Shown piece by piece: positions 24,750 to 34,126 of a stretch of DNA of 64,000 nt; the stretch's first letter is position 1; each line of letters starts with the position of its first letter. The notes under the pieces are model-generated. The model ran no database searches and was not told the DNA's origin. It saw nothing but the letters and a program-made list of their open reading frames with translations. Source of the stretch: CAZZKG01 sp964654825 (lineage in GTDB: Bacteria > Gemmatimonadota > CAZMKB01); contig CAZZKG010000012.1 of NCBI GenBank assembly GCA_964654825.1, positions 12,244 to 76,243 of the forward strand, written 5' to 3'. A program made the position numbers and the translations under genes.

Positions 24750-27700
24750 GTGAATAAGAAAAAATTCGTCTCGATTCTTTTCTGCTCCGTTTTTCTGCTC
24801 TTTTCCTCAGCAATATCCCGTGCCGGGATCCTCCAGCCATCACCGACCGCCGACACCGTATTCGTCGATGACTTCGAACGAGCCGACGGTCCTCTCGGTG
24901 CTGACTGGCTCGAGGATTCAACACTGGTGATTACATCAGGCGAGGTCGACGACACCGATACCAGCAGCACGGTGGACGATATTGCTGTCTACCTCCCACA
25001 CACCGATCCGGTAGCTCTTTCTCTCGTCTGGGGAGACAGTGCCGTTGCAGAAGGTATTGACAAGGGCGGCATCGCTGTCATGCTCTCGGGTGCAGATACC
25101 TTGGCCAACGGATACGTCATATTTAAAAACCTGGGTACGAACCGGTACGCACTTAGACTGGTCGAAAATGGCGTCATGACCACACGTATCGGCACAGGGA
25201 TATCGGACCGCCTGTATCCGGCCACGGGCGACACATTCCAGATCCGGCTCAGGAGTGACGTGGATGGTCACCACTTCGATATATTCTACAATCACGAACT
25301 CGACGCAACCATCACCGATCCCGCCAAGACTTACGGCAACGGAGACACACTCTACTGCGGAATGCTTCTCGGAGGGGGAGCACACAATAATGTCGATGAG
25401 TTCAAGTTCATCAGTTTTTTCGATGATTCCTTGCCCCCTTCGGATGTGACCAACCTCACTGCCTCGGTGAGATCAGACAGTTCAATCGTGCTCCGCTGGA
25501 CAGCAACCGGGGATGACAGCACGGCAGGTACGGCAAAATCATACGAGATACGGCATCACTCCGAGTTGATCACGGAAGACAACTGGATCGATGCGGTCCG
25601 TATTACCGGTGAGCCTGTACCATCGGCACCGGGTTCCATCGACAGCCTCGTAGTCATGGGGCTCGACCCCGACACCCAGTACTTCTTCGCGATGAAGGTC
25701 AGTGATGGTTTCCCTTCAGCCAATTTCTCGGGGCTCAGCAATGTGGCGACGGCAAAAACAGAGGACTTCATACCTCCATCCACGATCTCCGATCTCGAGG
25801 TGGTAGGCGTAGACAGGACACACGTCATCCTGGGATGGCATGCACCAGGCGACACTGACACACTCGGCGTTGCTGACGTCTATGACGTGAGATATTCTCT
25901 CAACCCAATCAACCAGAACAACTTTCTCCAGGCGACGGAAGCTGTCGGCGAGCCCGCCCCGCTCCCGTACGGGACGTATCAGGAGTTTACCGTCCCCGGT
26001 CTCGCCCCGGATGTCATGTACTACTTCGCCATGAAGACAGGGGATGAAAACGAAAACTGGTCGGAGATATCCAACGTGGTAGACACGACAACCGTGTCGT
26101 CTCAAACCACACTGGCGGTGGATGACTTCGAGAGAGCCATTCTCGGCCCCTGGTGGACGGCAGACCCCGAACTCGGCCTCGCAGGTGGAGAATTGCTCAA
26201 TCTGTCTTCCGAGGACAGGTGGGATTTCGTCGCGATCTTCAATGCGTCACCAAACCTGGAAGAAGCTTCCTATATCTGGTCCGAGAGTGTCGACCCGGAG
26301 GGCACGAGGAATGCCGGGCTGGTCCTCATGATGGACGCTCCCGATCCCGATGCCAATGGGTACCTCATTTTCCGCCATGACGTCCTTGACAAGATATCAC
26401 TCTGGAACGTCATCGGCGGTGTCCCCACGAATCAGATCAGCAGTGTCCCCGCCAATCTCCCCGATCCTATCGGCGGAGACGAGATACGGATCGTGATCAC
26501 ACAGGATGCGAGCGGTAACAATTTCGACTACTTCGTCAATGGTGTCTTCGACAACAGATTATCCGACCCTGACACCACGTACGGCACATCCGGCGACTGG
26601 TACTGCGGTCTCATGCTCCATGGTGGCAGAAACAACAACATCGAGGAGTTTGCAGCGGGAGGACCGACGGCACAGATCCCACCCGGCCCGTTCTTCCTGC
26701 TCGAACCGTTCGACGGGGACACTCTAGAAACTGCTTCCCCGCATATGGACTGGATGGATGCGCTGGAACTCAACCCGAGTGACACCGTGTATTACACTCT
26801 CCTTTTCGGACTGAGCCCTGTTTTTGACCCCGACTCGACCATGACGGTCGACAGCCTCACGGTGAGCGAGTACCAGATACCTCCCGCACAGCTCATGGAC
26901 ATGTACACAAAGAGCAGCAGGACATCTCTCTTCTCACGTCCAACTCCTGCCGGAGGCCCCTCACCTGCCAAGGCAAAGTCGAAGAGGATCATGGCAGGCA
27001 GGCAGATGGGGGATGCGATCCCCAACCCGAACAACTCTCTTCCCGATGACGCAGAGGTCTTCTGGAAGGTATACGCATTCGACAACACCGGGCAGGACAC
27101 GACCGAGAGTGTCAATACCGACTGGAGCTTCTTCGTGAGCATTCCCGACGCTCCGAACCCGTTCGACCTGATAGCACCTGTTGACGGCGACACGATCAAA
27201 ACTCCACCGCTTGCGGTTCTGCTCACGTGGCACACCGCGACGGATCCCGATCCCGATGACACAACATTTATCTACAGTGTCACGTACCGGAGAGCAGGTG
27301 ATACTCCCGTAACGGTGGGAGGCCTCACCGACACGACGTTCACCACACCTGAGCTCGAAGATAATTCCACATACACCTGGTTCGTCACGGCGGAGGATCA
27401 GGACACCCTCACGCGGGACAGCGAGATGTGGACCTTCTACACCAGATTGCCGAGCGGCATCGATGGACCCGACGGGAACAGCGGGAGCCTTCCCAGGATT
27501 TATGCCCTCTCCCAGAATTACCCGAACCCCTTCAATCCCGAGACCACGATAAGCTTCGATGTTCCCGAGAGTGCTGTGGATGGGGTTCGCGTGACACTCG
27601 AGATATTCTCCCTGCGCGGCATGAAAGTCAGGACACTGCTACAGAACCGGAATATGAAACCGGGCACCCACGATGTGACCTGGAACGGCAGGAACGAGCA

Positions 27701-27788
27701 CGGTGACCACGTGGGATCAGGTATCTACATCTACAGGATCAAGGCCGGTGAATTTACCGGCTACAGGAAAATGGTGCTCCTGAAATAG
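24750..27788 (+). CDS. Large secreted protein with repeated lectin-like and Fn3 modules and FlgD-Ig-like C-terminus
   Basis: A 1012-residue protein starting at GTG 24750 (GGGGGA 7 nt ahead); the frame runs back to 24618 without support. The signal peptide ends near residue 24 (SSAISRAG). A beta-rich module DDFERADGPLGADW... (about 35-215) recurs near 455-645 (DDFERAILGPWW...YCGLMLHGGRNNN), suggesting an internal duplication of a concanavalin/LamG-like fold. Between them are two Fn3-like domains (VTNLTASVRSDSSIVLRWTA and LEVVGVDRTHVILGWHAPGD). Ig-like linkers follow. The C-terminal module opens LSQNYPNPFNPETTISFDV and ends YRIKAGEFTGYRKMVLLK. Probably a cell-surface or released carbohydrate- or protein-binding factor; no catalytic motif seen. 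Confidence 0.75.
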   Translation: MNKKKFVSILFCSVFLLFSSAISRAGILQPSPTADTVFVDDFERADGPLGADWLEDSTLVITSGEVDDTDTSSTVDDIAVYLPHTDPVALSLVWGDSAVAEGIDKGGIAVMLSGADTLANGYVIFKNLGTNRYALRLVENGVMTTRIGTGISDRLYPATGDTFQIRLRSDVDGHHFDIFYNHELDATITDPAKTYGNGDTLYCGMLLGGGAHNNVDEFKFISFFDDSLPPSDVTNLTASVRSDSSIVLRWTATGDDSTAGTAKSYEIRHHSELITEDNWIDAVRITGEPVPSAPGSIDSLVVMGLDPDTQYFFAMKVSDGFPSANFSGLSNVATAKTEDFIPPSTISDLEVVGVDRTHVILGWHAPGDTDTLGVADVYDVRYSLNPINQNNFLQATEAVGEPAPLPYGTYQEFTVPGLAPDVMYYFAMKTGDENENWSEISNVVDTTTVSSQTTLAVDDFERAILGPWWTADPELGLAGGELLNLSSEDRWDFVAIFNASPNLEEASYIWSESVDPEGTRNAGLVLMMDAPDPDANGYLIFRHDVLDKISLWNVIGGVPTNQISSVPANLPDPIGGDEIRIVITQDASGNNFDYFVNGVFDNRLSDPDTTYGTSGDWYCGLMLHGGRNNNIEEFAAGGPTAQIPPGPFFLLEPFDGDTLETASPHMDWMDALELNPSDTVYYTLLFGLSPVFDPDSTMTVDSLTVSEYQIPPAQLMDMYTKSSRTSLFSRPTPAGGPSPAKAKSKRIMAGRQMGDAIPNPNNSLPDDAEVFWKVYAFDNTGQDTTESVNTDWSFFVSIPDAPNPFDLIAPVDGDTIKTPPLAVLLTWHTATDPDPDDTTFIYSVTYRRAGDTPVTVGGLTDTTFTTPELEDNSTYTWFVTAEDQDTLTRDSEMWTFYTRLPSGIDGPDGNSGSLPRIYALSQNYPNPFNPETTISFDVPESAVDGVRVTLEIFSLRGMKVRTLLQNRNMKPGTHDVTWNGRNEHGDHVGSGIYIYRIKAGEFTGYRKMVLLK

Positions 27789-27841
27789 CCGCTACGGTAA
27801 CTTGATTCGACCGCACGGACAGCAGGATACATTTTCCAATT

Positions 27842-27880
27842 AGAGCCCGCATCCCGTCATCGGTGTGCGGGCTCTGCATT
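27842..27880 (+). terminator. Terminator hairpin after the large secreted-protein gene
   Basis: AGAGCCCGCA (27842-27851) pairs perfectly with TGCGGGCTCT (27866-27875) over a 14-nt loop, followed by the weak T tract GCATTTCT. It lies 54 nt past the stop at 27788. Confidence 0.65.
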
Positions 27881-27930
27881 TCTCCGGTGATCTTGGTCCT
27901 TGCCGAAGACGAAACACTATGTTACTATGA

Positions 27931-29508
27931 GTGTACTTCGTTCTCATTTCTGTTTCCATGCACCGGACGTTTGGAATGCTTAAGAAGGGAAGGACTGCAG
28001 GACAGAATGTCGGTCTGTTTCTCGGAGTGATCCTTTTTCTGGTGTTTTTAACCAGAATCGAGATCGATCCCGGGGACGAAACTCTCAGCCGGATGGCCGC
28101 AGTAGCGGTCCTGATGGCGCTGTGGTGGCTCACCGATGCAATTCCCCTCGCGGTTACGGCCCTTCTCCCCATCGTCCTCTTTCCCCTCCTCGGGATCATG
28201 TCCGGGAGCGAGACGGCTCCTCTCTATATCAACTCGACTATCTTCCTGTTCCTCGGCGGATTCGTGATAGCCCTGGCGATGGAAAAGTGGAACCTCCACA
28301 GAAGGATAGCACTCCTTATCATACTGTCGATCGGCAGGAGCACGAGCGCACTGGTGCTGGGCTTCATGGCAGCAACAGCTTTTCTGTCGATGTGGATATC
28401 GAACACCGCCACCACTATGATGATGGTCCCCATCGGAATCGCAATCATCTCGAAGATCGAAGAAAACAGCGGCAGCGAAACCGGTACCAGAGGACAGAAT
28501 CTCGCTCTGTGCCTCATGCTCGGTATCGCTTATGCCGCTTCGATCGGAGGAATCGCGACCCTGGTGGGAACGCCCCCGAATCTAGCATTTTCCAGGATCT
28601 ACGCCATCACGTTTCCGGATGGACCGGAAATCTCTTTCTCCAAGTGGTTCTTCATGGCAGCTCCATTCTCGGCGGTCTTTCTGATTTTTACCTGGTACCT
28701 GCTCACCCGGCTCATCTACCCGCTTCGTGACGGTGAAGGTATCGACCGCTCGACCATCAGAGAAGAATACGAAAAGCTCGGGCTCCCGAGCTTCGAGGAA
28801 AAGGCGGTACTCGTTATTTTTGTCCTCACCGCACTCCTCTGGCTCACCAGACAGGACATCGTGATGGGATCGGTTACCATACCCGGTTGGGCGACACTTC
28901 TCTCCATCGGGAAAAATGTGGATGACGGAACTGTTGCCGTAGCGATGGCTGTTATCCTGTTCATCATTCCATCCCGGAGGGCGGATACCGGCACACTCAT
29001 GGACTGGAAAACAGCTTCGAAGCTGCCGTGGGGAATCGTACTTCTCTTCGGAGGAGGATTTGCACTTGCCGGAGGGATGAGCGAATCGGGGCTCTCTTCC
29101 TGGATCGGCGAACGGTTCACGGGTGTCAGCGAGATGAGCCCTGTCCTGATCGTGTTCCTCCTGTGCCTCATCATCACATTTCTCACCGAGTTCACCTCCA
29201 ACACGGCTACCGCTCAGATGATTCTGCCGGTCCTGGCTTCCATCGCCATACCCTTGAAGCTCAATCCGCTCTTTCTCATGATACCCGCCACCATATCATC
29301 ATCCTGCGCATTCATGATGCCTGTCGCGACACCCCCGAACGCGATCATCTTCGGCAGCGGCCGCGTGAGAATCTGGCAGATGGCCAAAGCAGGTATCCTG
29401 CTCAACCTAGTGGGAGCAGTTTTCATCACTGCCCTCCTCTACCTGGTCACCGTACATGTTTTCGACATCCACCTGGACCAGATGCCGGGCTGGGCCACCT
29501 TCGATTGA
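27931..29508 (+). CDS. DASS-family (SLC13-like) sodium/dicarboxylate or sulfate symporter
   Basis: A protein of up to 525 residues with about 11-13 membrane helices. Family signatures are clear: WISNTATTMMMVPIG (near 155) and TEFTSNTATAQMILPVL (near 420) are the duplicated SNT sodium/substrate motifs of DASS carriers. GTPPNLAF (near 212) and ATPPNAIIFGSG (near 468) are the paired helix-hairpin loops. It would import di- or tricarboxylates or sulfate with Na+; the substrate cannot be told. The start is uncertain among GTG 27931, ATG 27958 and ATG 27976, none with a good ribosome site. It stands alone between a terminator and the trp promoter. Confidence 0.9.
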   Translation: MYFVLISVSMHRTFGMLKKGRTAGQNVGLFLGVILFLVFLTRIEIDPGDETLSRMAAVAVLMALWWLTDAIPLAVTALLPIVLFPLLGIMSGSETAPLYINSTIFLFLGGFVIALAMEKWNLHRRIALLIILSIGRSTSALVLGFMAATAFLSMWISNTATTMMMVPIGIAIISKIEENSGSETGTRGQNLALCLMLGIAYAASIGGIATLVGTPPNLAFSRIYAITFPDGPEISFSKWFFMAAPFSAVFLIFTWYLLTRLIYPLRDGEGIDRSTIREEYEKLGLPSFEEKAVLVIFVLTALLWLTRQDIVMGSVTIPGWATLLSIGKNVDDGTVAVAMAVILFIIPSRRADTGTLMDWKTASKLPWGIVLLFGGGFALAGGMSESGLSSWIGERFTGVSEMSPVLIVFLLCLIITFLTEFTSNTATAQMILPVLASIAIPLKLNPLFLMIPATISSSCAFMMPVATPPNAIIFGSGRVRIWQMAKAGILLNLVGAVFITALLYLVTVHVFDIHLDQMPGWATFD

Positions 29509-29609
29509 ACAGGAAGAGTATCGTTACGGCGCGCGGAATTTATCTGCCGAACGATCGATATGCGACGCAAGGGATTACTCCGGATCGGGGCAATTACTCC
29601 CACAACCAT

Positions 29610-29638
29610 TTGACATTTCCCCTTCAATGTGGTATACT
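29610..29638 (+). promoter_or_regulatory. Sigma70 promoter of the trp-aro supraoperon
   Basis: TTGACA (29610-29615), 17-nt spacer, TATACT (29633-29638). -35 perfect, -10 five of six. The predicted start at about 29645 gives a leader transcript that begins 30 nt before the Trp leader peptide. Confidence 0.8.
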
Positions 29639-29674
29639 TTTGGGAAATAATCATTAATAACGCTGAGAGTTCTT

Positions 29675-29782
29675 GTGAATTACACAACCGTTCATCCGCT
29701 GTATTATCTTTCTAACGAGGCTTCTGCCTGGTGCTGGTGGTATCGAAGCACCCGGGGCGGGCTTCGCGGAGGTTCTAGGTAG
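29675..29782 (+). CDS. trpL: trp leader peptide (35 residues, WCWW)
   Basis: A short frame from GTG 29675 (GAGAG 5 nt ahead) to TAG 29780-29782. It contains Trp at codons 19, 21 and 22 (29729-29731, 29735-29740), reading SAWCWWYRS. Three Trp in four codons in a 35-codon frame directly upstream of trpE is the hallmark of a ribosome-mediated attenuation leader. Ribosome stalling at these codons when charged tRNA-Trp is scarce controls the fold at 29744-29846. The peptide itself likely has no other role. The non-ATG start is the only soft point. Confidence 0.85.
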   Translation: MNYTTVHPLYYLSNEASAWCWWYRSTRGGLRGGSR

Positions 29783-29846
29783 ATTAACCAGATCGCCTGA
29801 GCAGGACACAACTCGATGAGCCCACCCTGGATGCGGTGGGCTTTTT
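29744..29846 (+). promoter_or_regulatory. trp transcription attenuator (pause hairpin, antiterminator, terminator)
   Basis: Three competing pairings were found by hand. (1) CGAAGC 29744-29749 with GCTTCG 29761-29766, the 1:2 hairpin starting 4 nt after the last Trp codon. (2) GGGCT-TCG 29759-29766 with CGA-TG-AGCCC 29814-29823, the 2:3 antiterminator. (3) AGCCCACC 29819-29826 with GGTGGGCT 29835-29842 plus T5, the terminator. A ribosome stalled on Trp codons covers arm 1 and frees arm 2 for antitermination; one that reaches the stop at 29780 covers arm 2 and lets the terminator form. Confidence 0.85.
29819..29846 (+). terminator. Attenuator terminator hairpin
   Basis: An 8-bp perfect stem (29819-29826 / 29835-29842) with an 8-nt loop and T5 at 29842-29846, ending 32 nt before the trpE start codon. 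Confidence 0.85.
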
Positions 29847-29878
29847 ATATCTATACAAAAATCTATGGAGTGCGCAGC

Positions 29879-31363
29879 ATGACCCGGTTCAACCCCGATT
29901 TCAATTCCTTCAGAAAGAATGCCAGAGGAGGCCTCAGTTCGATCTCGCTCGAGATCCCGGCCGACCTCGAAACTCCCGTATCAGCATTCATCAAGCTCAG
30001 ATCCCTCGGGGCGAATACCCTGCTCGAGAGTGTCGAGCGGGGAGAACGTGTCGGACGTTATTCGATCATCGGCGTGGGCGCTCTGTACCGGCTCACCATC
30101 GAATCAGGGGAGTGTGTATTTAAAAACGGCGAGACAACCGAACGGTTTCCCCTGTCGAAATCGGGCGGCCCTCTCGAAGTTCTCAGGGATATATCTGACA
30201 GAGTGAAGATTGATTCGATCGACACCGAAATTCCCTTCCTGACGGGTGCCGTTGGTTTCATATCATACGACACCGTAAGATTCTTCGAGAAGATACAGGA
30301 CGGTACCGAGGACGAACTCGGTTTCCCCGACATCCATCTCGAGATCCCGGAGAGTCTCGTCGTCTTCGATCACGCGAAACGAAAAGCCATCCTTGCAACA
30401 CTGGTAGAGTCGGGGAAAGATCCATCGACTGCATACGACATGGGGACAAAAAGGCTCGCCCGGCTGTCTCAAGCCTTCCTGTCCAACCTGCCCGAAAACG
30501 TCAATGCGGGGACCAAGCGGAAAGGCAAACCTGCGGTGTCGAACACTACAAAGGAATCATACAAGGAAATGGTGATGAAAGGGAAGGAATTCATCAAGGC
30601 GGGTGACGTGTTCCAGGTCGTCCTCTCACAGCGTCTTGCGGGTGAGACAGATGCCGATCCGATTCAGATCTATCGGGCTCTTCGGATGCTCAACCCTTCA
30701 CCTTACATGTTCTTCCTCGACTGGGGGTGCAGCCAGATGATCGGGTCTTCGCCTGAAGCCCTGGTCACTCTCTATGATGGCCAGGCGACGGTGAGACCGA
30801 TTGCCGGCACAAGACCGAGAGGAGGCAATTCCGAGGAAGACCGAAACCTGACGAAAGAGCTCATCCACGATGAAAAGGAGCGGGCGGAGCACATCATGCT
30901 CGTGGATCTAGGAAGAAATGACCTCGGGAGGGTCTGTGATTATGGAACGGTTGAGGTCACGGAACTGATGAAGGTCGAATACTATTCGCACGTCATGCAT
31001 CTCGTGTCGACGGTTACGGGCAGACTCTCGAAGGAAAAGGACATGTTCGATCTCCTGAGAGCCGCTTTTCCTGCCGGTACCGTCACGGGTGCACCCAAGA
31101 TACGAGCCATGGAGATCATCGACGAGCTCGAGGCTACGAGAAGGGGGCCCTATGCAGGCTCGGTCGGTTACTTCGATCTCAGAGGGAACATGGACATGTG
31201 TATAACGATCAGAACAATCGTACTGAAAGACGGAAAATATTACCTTCAGGCAGGCGCAGGGATAGTGTTCGACTCGGAACCCGCACGGGAATACCGGGAA
31301 ACGCTCGATAAACTGCGGGCACTCGCAAGAGCTATCGAGATGGCAGAGGAGGGATTCAAATGA
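29879..31363 (+). CDS. trpE: Anthranilate synthase component I
   Basis: A 494-residue chorismate-utilising enzyme that makes anthranilate from chorismate with ammonia supplied by TrpG. ATG 29879 is chosen (GGAG 8 nt ahead); the frame opens in the attenuator at 29816, which is not a plausible start. NTLLESVERGERVGRYSIIG near 36 holds the LLES-type tryptophan feedback site. The C-terminal catalytic domain has PSPYMFFLDWG, PIAGTRPRGG, VDLGRNDLGRV, AAFPAGTVTGAPKIRAMEII and LQAGAGIVFDSEP. An intact feedback motif suggests allosteric inhibition as well as attenuation. First enzyme gene of the operon; its stop overlaps the trpG start (ATGA). Confidence 0.97.
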   Translation: MTRFNPDFNSFRKNARGGLSSISLEIPADLETPVSAFIKLRSLGANTLLESVERGERVGRYSIIGVGALYRLTIESGECVFKNGETTERFPLSKSGGPLEVLRDISDRVKIDSIDTEIPFLTGAVGFISYDTVRFFEKIQDGTEDELGFPDIHLEIPESLVVFDHAKRKAILATLVESGKDPSTAYDMGTKRLARLSQAFLSNLPENVNAGTKRKGKPAVSNTTKESYKEMVMKGKEFIKAGDVFQVVLSQRLAGETDADPIQIYRALRMLNPSPYMFFLDWGCSQMIGSSPEALVTLYDGQATVRPIAGTRPRGGNSEEDRNLTKELIHDEKERAEHIMLVDLGRNDLGRVCDYGTVEVTELMKVEYYSHVMHLVSTVTGRLSKEKDMFDLLRAAFPAGTVTGAPKIRAMEIIDELEATRRGPYAGSVGYFDLRGNMDMCITIRTIVLKDGKYYLQAGAGIVFDSEPAREYRETLDKLRALARAIEMAEEGFK

Positions 31364-31923
31364 TACTCGTCATCGACAACTACGATTCATTCACGTACAA
31401 CCTCGTTCAGATGATGGGGGAAATGAACTGTGACCTTCTCATCATGAGGAACGACGACGAGAGGCTCCTCTCGGATGACATTCCCACTCCTGAAAAAATA
31501 GTGATCTCGCCCGGGCCCGGTAGGCCGGAGAATGCCGGGTACACGAACGAGGTCATTAAAAAATTCCATATATCTGTTCCCATCCTCGGCGTTTGTCTCG
31601 GTCACCAGTGTATCTCACAGGTGTTCGGCGCAGAGATCAAGGGGGCACTAAATCTCCTTCACGGGAAGACGTCGAATATCTACCACGACGGAACAAAACT
31701 CTATAAGAATATCTCCAATCCCATGGTCGCGACGAGGTATCACTCACTCATCGTAGACGAGGAATCCCTGCCCGACTGTCTCGAGATCTCCTCCTACACA
31801 TCCGAGGGAGAGATAATGGGCGTCAGGCACAGAGAGTTCCACACAGAAGGAGTCCAGTTCCATCCCGAATCGGTTCTCACCGACGAAGGGCACATGATCC
31901 TCAAAAATTTCCTGGAGGGATGA
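31360..31923 (+). CDS. trpG: Anthranilate synthase component II (glutamine amidotransferase)
   Basis: A 187-residue class I amidotransferase that releases ammonia from glutamine for TrpE. NYDSFTYNLVQMMGE opens the protein, PGPGRPENAG forms the oxyanion region, nucleophile Cys lies in LGVCLGHQCISQVFG (near 79) and the His-Glu pair in VQFHPESVLTDEG (near 170). It overlaps trpE by 4 nt and trpD by a few nt, so the three are translationally coupled. It is a separate polypeptide, not fused to TrpD as in enterics. Sharing with p-aminobenzoate synthesis (PabA role) is possible but untestable here. Confidence 0.96.
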   Translation: MILVIDNYDSFTYNLVQMMGEMNCDLLIMRNDDERLLSDDIPTPEKIVISPGPGRPENAGYTNEVIKKFHISVPILGVCLGHQCISQVFGAEIKGALNLLHGKTSNIYHDGTKLYKNISNPMVATRYHSLIVDEESLPDCLEISSYTSEGEIMGVRHREFHTEGVQFHPESVLTDEGHMILKNFLEG

Positions 31924-31925
31924 CA

Positions 31926-32981
31926 ATGATACGGGAAGCGATCGCGAAGATAGCGGACAAGAGGGATCTCACGAAACAGGAATCAATGACAGTGATGGAA
32001 GAGATCGTCTCGGGAGAAACTCAGCCCGCCCTCATCACGGCTTTCCTTGCCGCTCTCCGGACGAAGGGGGAGACCGTGTTCGAAATCACAGGGTTCGCGA
32101 CCGTAATGCGGCAGCATGCCGTCCGCATCCTGCCCGAACGGGATGACCTCATCGACACCTGCGGTACCGGTGGAGATGGGACAAACACCTTCAATATTTC
32201 CACAACCGCATCCTTCGTCATCGCCGGTGCCGGTGTCGGTGTTGCGAAGCACGGAAACAGGGCCGTCTCTAGCTCCTGCGGCAGTGCCGACCTCCTCGAA
32301 CTGCTGGGGGTGGAAATAGGACTTGGTGAATCGGAGGTAGCACGGTGTATCGACGAAATTGGTATCGGATTCCTATTTGCCCAGAAGCTCCACCCGGCCA
32401 TGAAACATGCGGCCGGGCCGAGAAAAACACTGGGGATGAAAACAGTTTTCAATATACTGGGACCGTTGACGAATCCTGCGTCTGTGCGGAGACAGCTGGT
32501 AGGCATCTTCGATGGGCGGTTCGCCCCGAAGCTCATCAGGGTCCTGGCCGAACTGGGGGCCGAACGGGCCATGGTAGTACACAGCGATGACGGCCTCGAT
32601 GAGATCTCGATCTCCGGAAGGACACAGGGTCACTATTATGATGGATCGAGGATCACGAGGATCCTTATTACTCCTGAGGAGTACGGTATATCGTCATCGC
32701 CCCTGGAGAGCATCAGAGTCGACACGACGGAGGAAAGCAGGGACATCTTCCTCCAGGTCCTCGAGGGAAGAGACGGGCCGGCAAGGGATGTCGTCCTTCT
32801 CAACGCAGGGGCCGGCCTGTTCGTGTCGGGTCAGGCGGGTTCTATCGCTGAAGGTATCGAGTCCGCGAAGAAAGCGATCGACACGGGGAAAGCCTTCGAA
32901 GCGTTCGACAGGCTGAAAAATCTATCACGGGAACTCGGGAAAACAGAAGCAAAAATCCGCGGATCGAAACAATCCGGGTAA
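31926..32981 (+). CDS. trpD: Anthranilate phosphoribosyltransferase
   Basis: A 351-residue enzyme joining anthranilate to PRPP. The PRPP-binding glycine loop DTCGTGGDGTNTFNIS (near 78) and VAKHGNRAVSSSCGSADLLE (about 107-126) are intact, as is the anthranilate-site region AQKLHPAMKHAAGPRKTLG. ATG 31926 fits the GGAGG at 31914-31918 better than ATG 31920, which would be too close. It follows trpG with overlap and precedes trpC by 44 nt. Length and motifs are normal, with no fusion. Confidence 0.95.
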   Translation: MIREAIAKIADKRDLTKQESMTVMEEIVSGETQPALITAFLAALRTKGETVFEITGFATVMRQHAVRILPERDDLIDTCGTGGDGTNTFNISTTASFVIAGAGVGVAKHGNRAVSSSCGSADLLELLGVEIGLGESEVARCIDEIGIGFLFAQKLHPAMKHAAGPRKTLGMKTVFNILGPLTNPASVRRQLVGIFDGRFAPKLIRVLAELGAERAMVVHSDDGLDEISISGRTQGHYYDGSRITRILITPEEYGISSSPLESIRVDTTEESRDIFLQVLEGRDGPARDVVLLNAGAGLFVSGQAGSIAEGIESAKKAIDTGKAFEAFDRLKNLSRELGKTEAKIRGSKQSG

Positions 32982-33025
32982 AAAACGACCACCAGGTGAA
33001 GCTCATATAATCGGGAGAGAATAGT

Positions 33026-33835
33026 ATGAATTTTCTCGAAACTATTATCGAAGAGAAAAGAAGAGAGGTGGAGAAGCGCAGGTCACAAAAGAGCTTTGCA
33101 CAGTTACACGATGAGGCTCTCAAAGCCACCGGTCCGCTCGACTTCACCGGAGCTCTTCAGGAAGGTATCTCCATTATTGCCGAAGTGAAACGAAAGTCGC
33201 CGTCTAAAGGGAAGCTGTCGGTCGAGAACAACTCGGAGAAACTCGCACTCCTTTACGAGAAAAACGGGGCTTCCGCCGTCAGCGTACTTACCGATCGCAA
33301 ACATTTCGGGGGATCCCAGAAAGATCTCGTTGCTGTGAGAAAAGCGATACGGATACCCGTCCTCAGGAAAGATTTCATCATCGACCCATCCCAGATCTTT
33401 GAGTCGAGAGCCATCGGTGCCGATGCCGTCCTCCTCATCACGGCGATCCTCGATGAGGGGGAACTCAAGAGTATGATCGGCCTGACCGAGGAGCTGGGTA
33501 TGTCAGCGCTGGTCGAGGTCCACTCGGAGGACGAACTGACGATTGCCGTCCGCTGCGGAGCCGGCCTGATAGGCATCAACAACAGAGACTTGACGAGCTT
33601 CGATGTCGACCTCAAGACAGGGGTCGACCTGGTTTCGAAAGTCCCCTCCGGAGTGATCGCGGTCGCCGAAAGCGGAATACTGACCGATTTCGACATCACC
33701 CTCCTCGCCAGGGCCGGTTTCAGAGTTTTCCTCATCGGGGAGGCTCTCGTGACCGCGAGTGACCCTGGTAAGAAGATCAAGCATCTTATGCGCTCAGCGG
33801 AGGAGGCGGCCGGAGGCAGAGTGAATGCTGGTTAA
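33026..33835 (+). CDS. trpC: Indole-3-glycerol phosphate synthase
   Basis: A 269-residue TIM-barrel enzyme that closes the indole ring of CdRP. Catalytic and phosphate-site motifs are present: IIAEVKRKSPSKG (about 50-62), VLRKDFIIDPSQI (near 112), LVEVHSEDEL (near 165), IGINNRDLTSF (near 182) and VAESGILTDFD (near 215). GGGAGAGAA lies ahead of ATG 33026. It is a stand-alone protein, not fused to TrpF. The last 11 bp overlap the trpF start. A TATAAT at 33006-33011 just ahead could be a weak internal promoter, but it has no -35. Confidence 0.95.
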   Translation: MNFLETIIEEKRREVEKRRSQKSFAQLHDEALKATGPLDFTGALQEGISIIAEVKRKSPSKGKLSVENNSEKLALLYEKNGASAVSVLTDRKHFGGSQKDLVAVRKAIRIPVLRKDFIIDPSQIFESRAIGADAVLLITAILDEGELKSMIGLTEELGMSALVEVHSEDELTIAVRCGAGLIGINNRDLTSFDVDLKTGVDLVSKVPSGVIAVAESGILTDFDITLLARAGFRVFLIGEALVTASDPGKKIKHLMRSAEEAAGGRVNAG

Positions 33836-34126
33836 AATTTGCGGCATCACGAGATCTGAAGATGCCACTGCGTGCGCGGATGAGGGTGCCGACATGCTGG
33901 GTTTCGTGTTTGCGGAATCCCGCCGCGCCATCGATAGAGAAACCGCCCTCCGTATCATCGAGAAGCTCCGGGGACGGACCCGGACAGTGGGAGTATTCCG
34001 GGATCAGCCAATCGACGACGTTGTCGAGACAGTGAAATTTTTGGGACTCGACTACGCGCAGCTCCATGGAAGGGAGACGCCGGAAATGTGCTCACGGTTG
34101 TACGAGAGGACAGGTACGAACATTAT
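33825..34126 (+). CDS. trpF: Phosphoribosylanthranilate isomerase, truncated by the scaffold gap
   Basis: The first 100 residues of TrpF, which converts PRA to CdRP by Amadori rearrangement. VKICGITRSEDATACADEGA has the catalytic Cys7-region motif KICG, GFVFAESRRAI the phosphate region, VGVFRDQP and YAQLHGRETPE the next conserved strands. Full-length TrpF is about 200 residues, so roughly half is missing in the N-run at 34127. The start overlaps trpC by 11 bp. Confidence 0.93.

Noticed and set aside
29816..29878. Earlier trpE start at 29816
   Set aside because: It lies within the attenuator terminator hairpin and has no ribosome site, whereas ATG 29879 has GGAG at good spacing.
33006..33011. 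TATAAT before trpC as an internal operon promoter
   Set aside because: No -35-like hexamer at 16-18 nt; AT-rich spacing alone explains the match.
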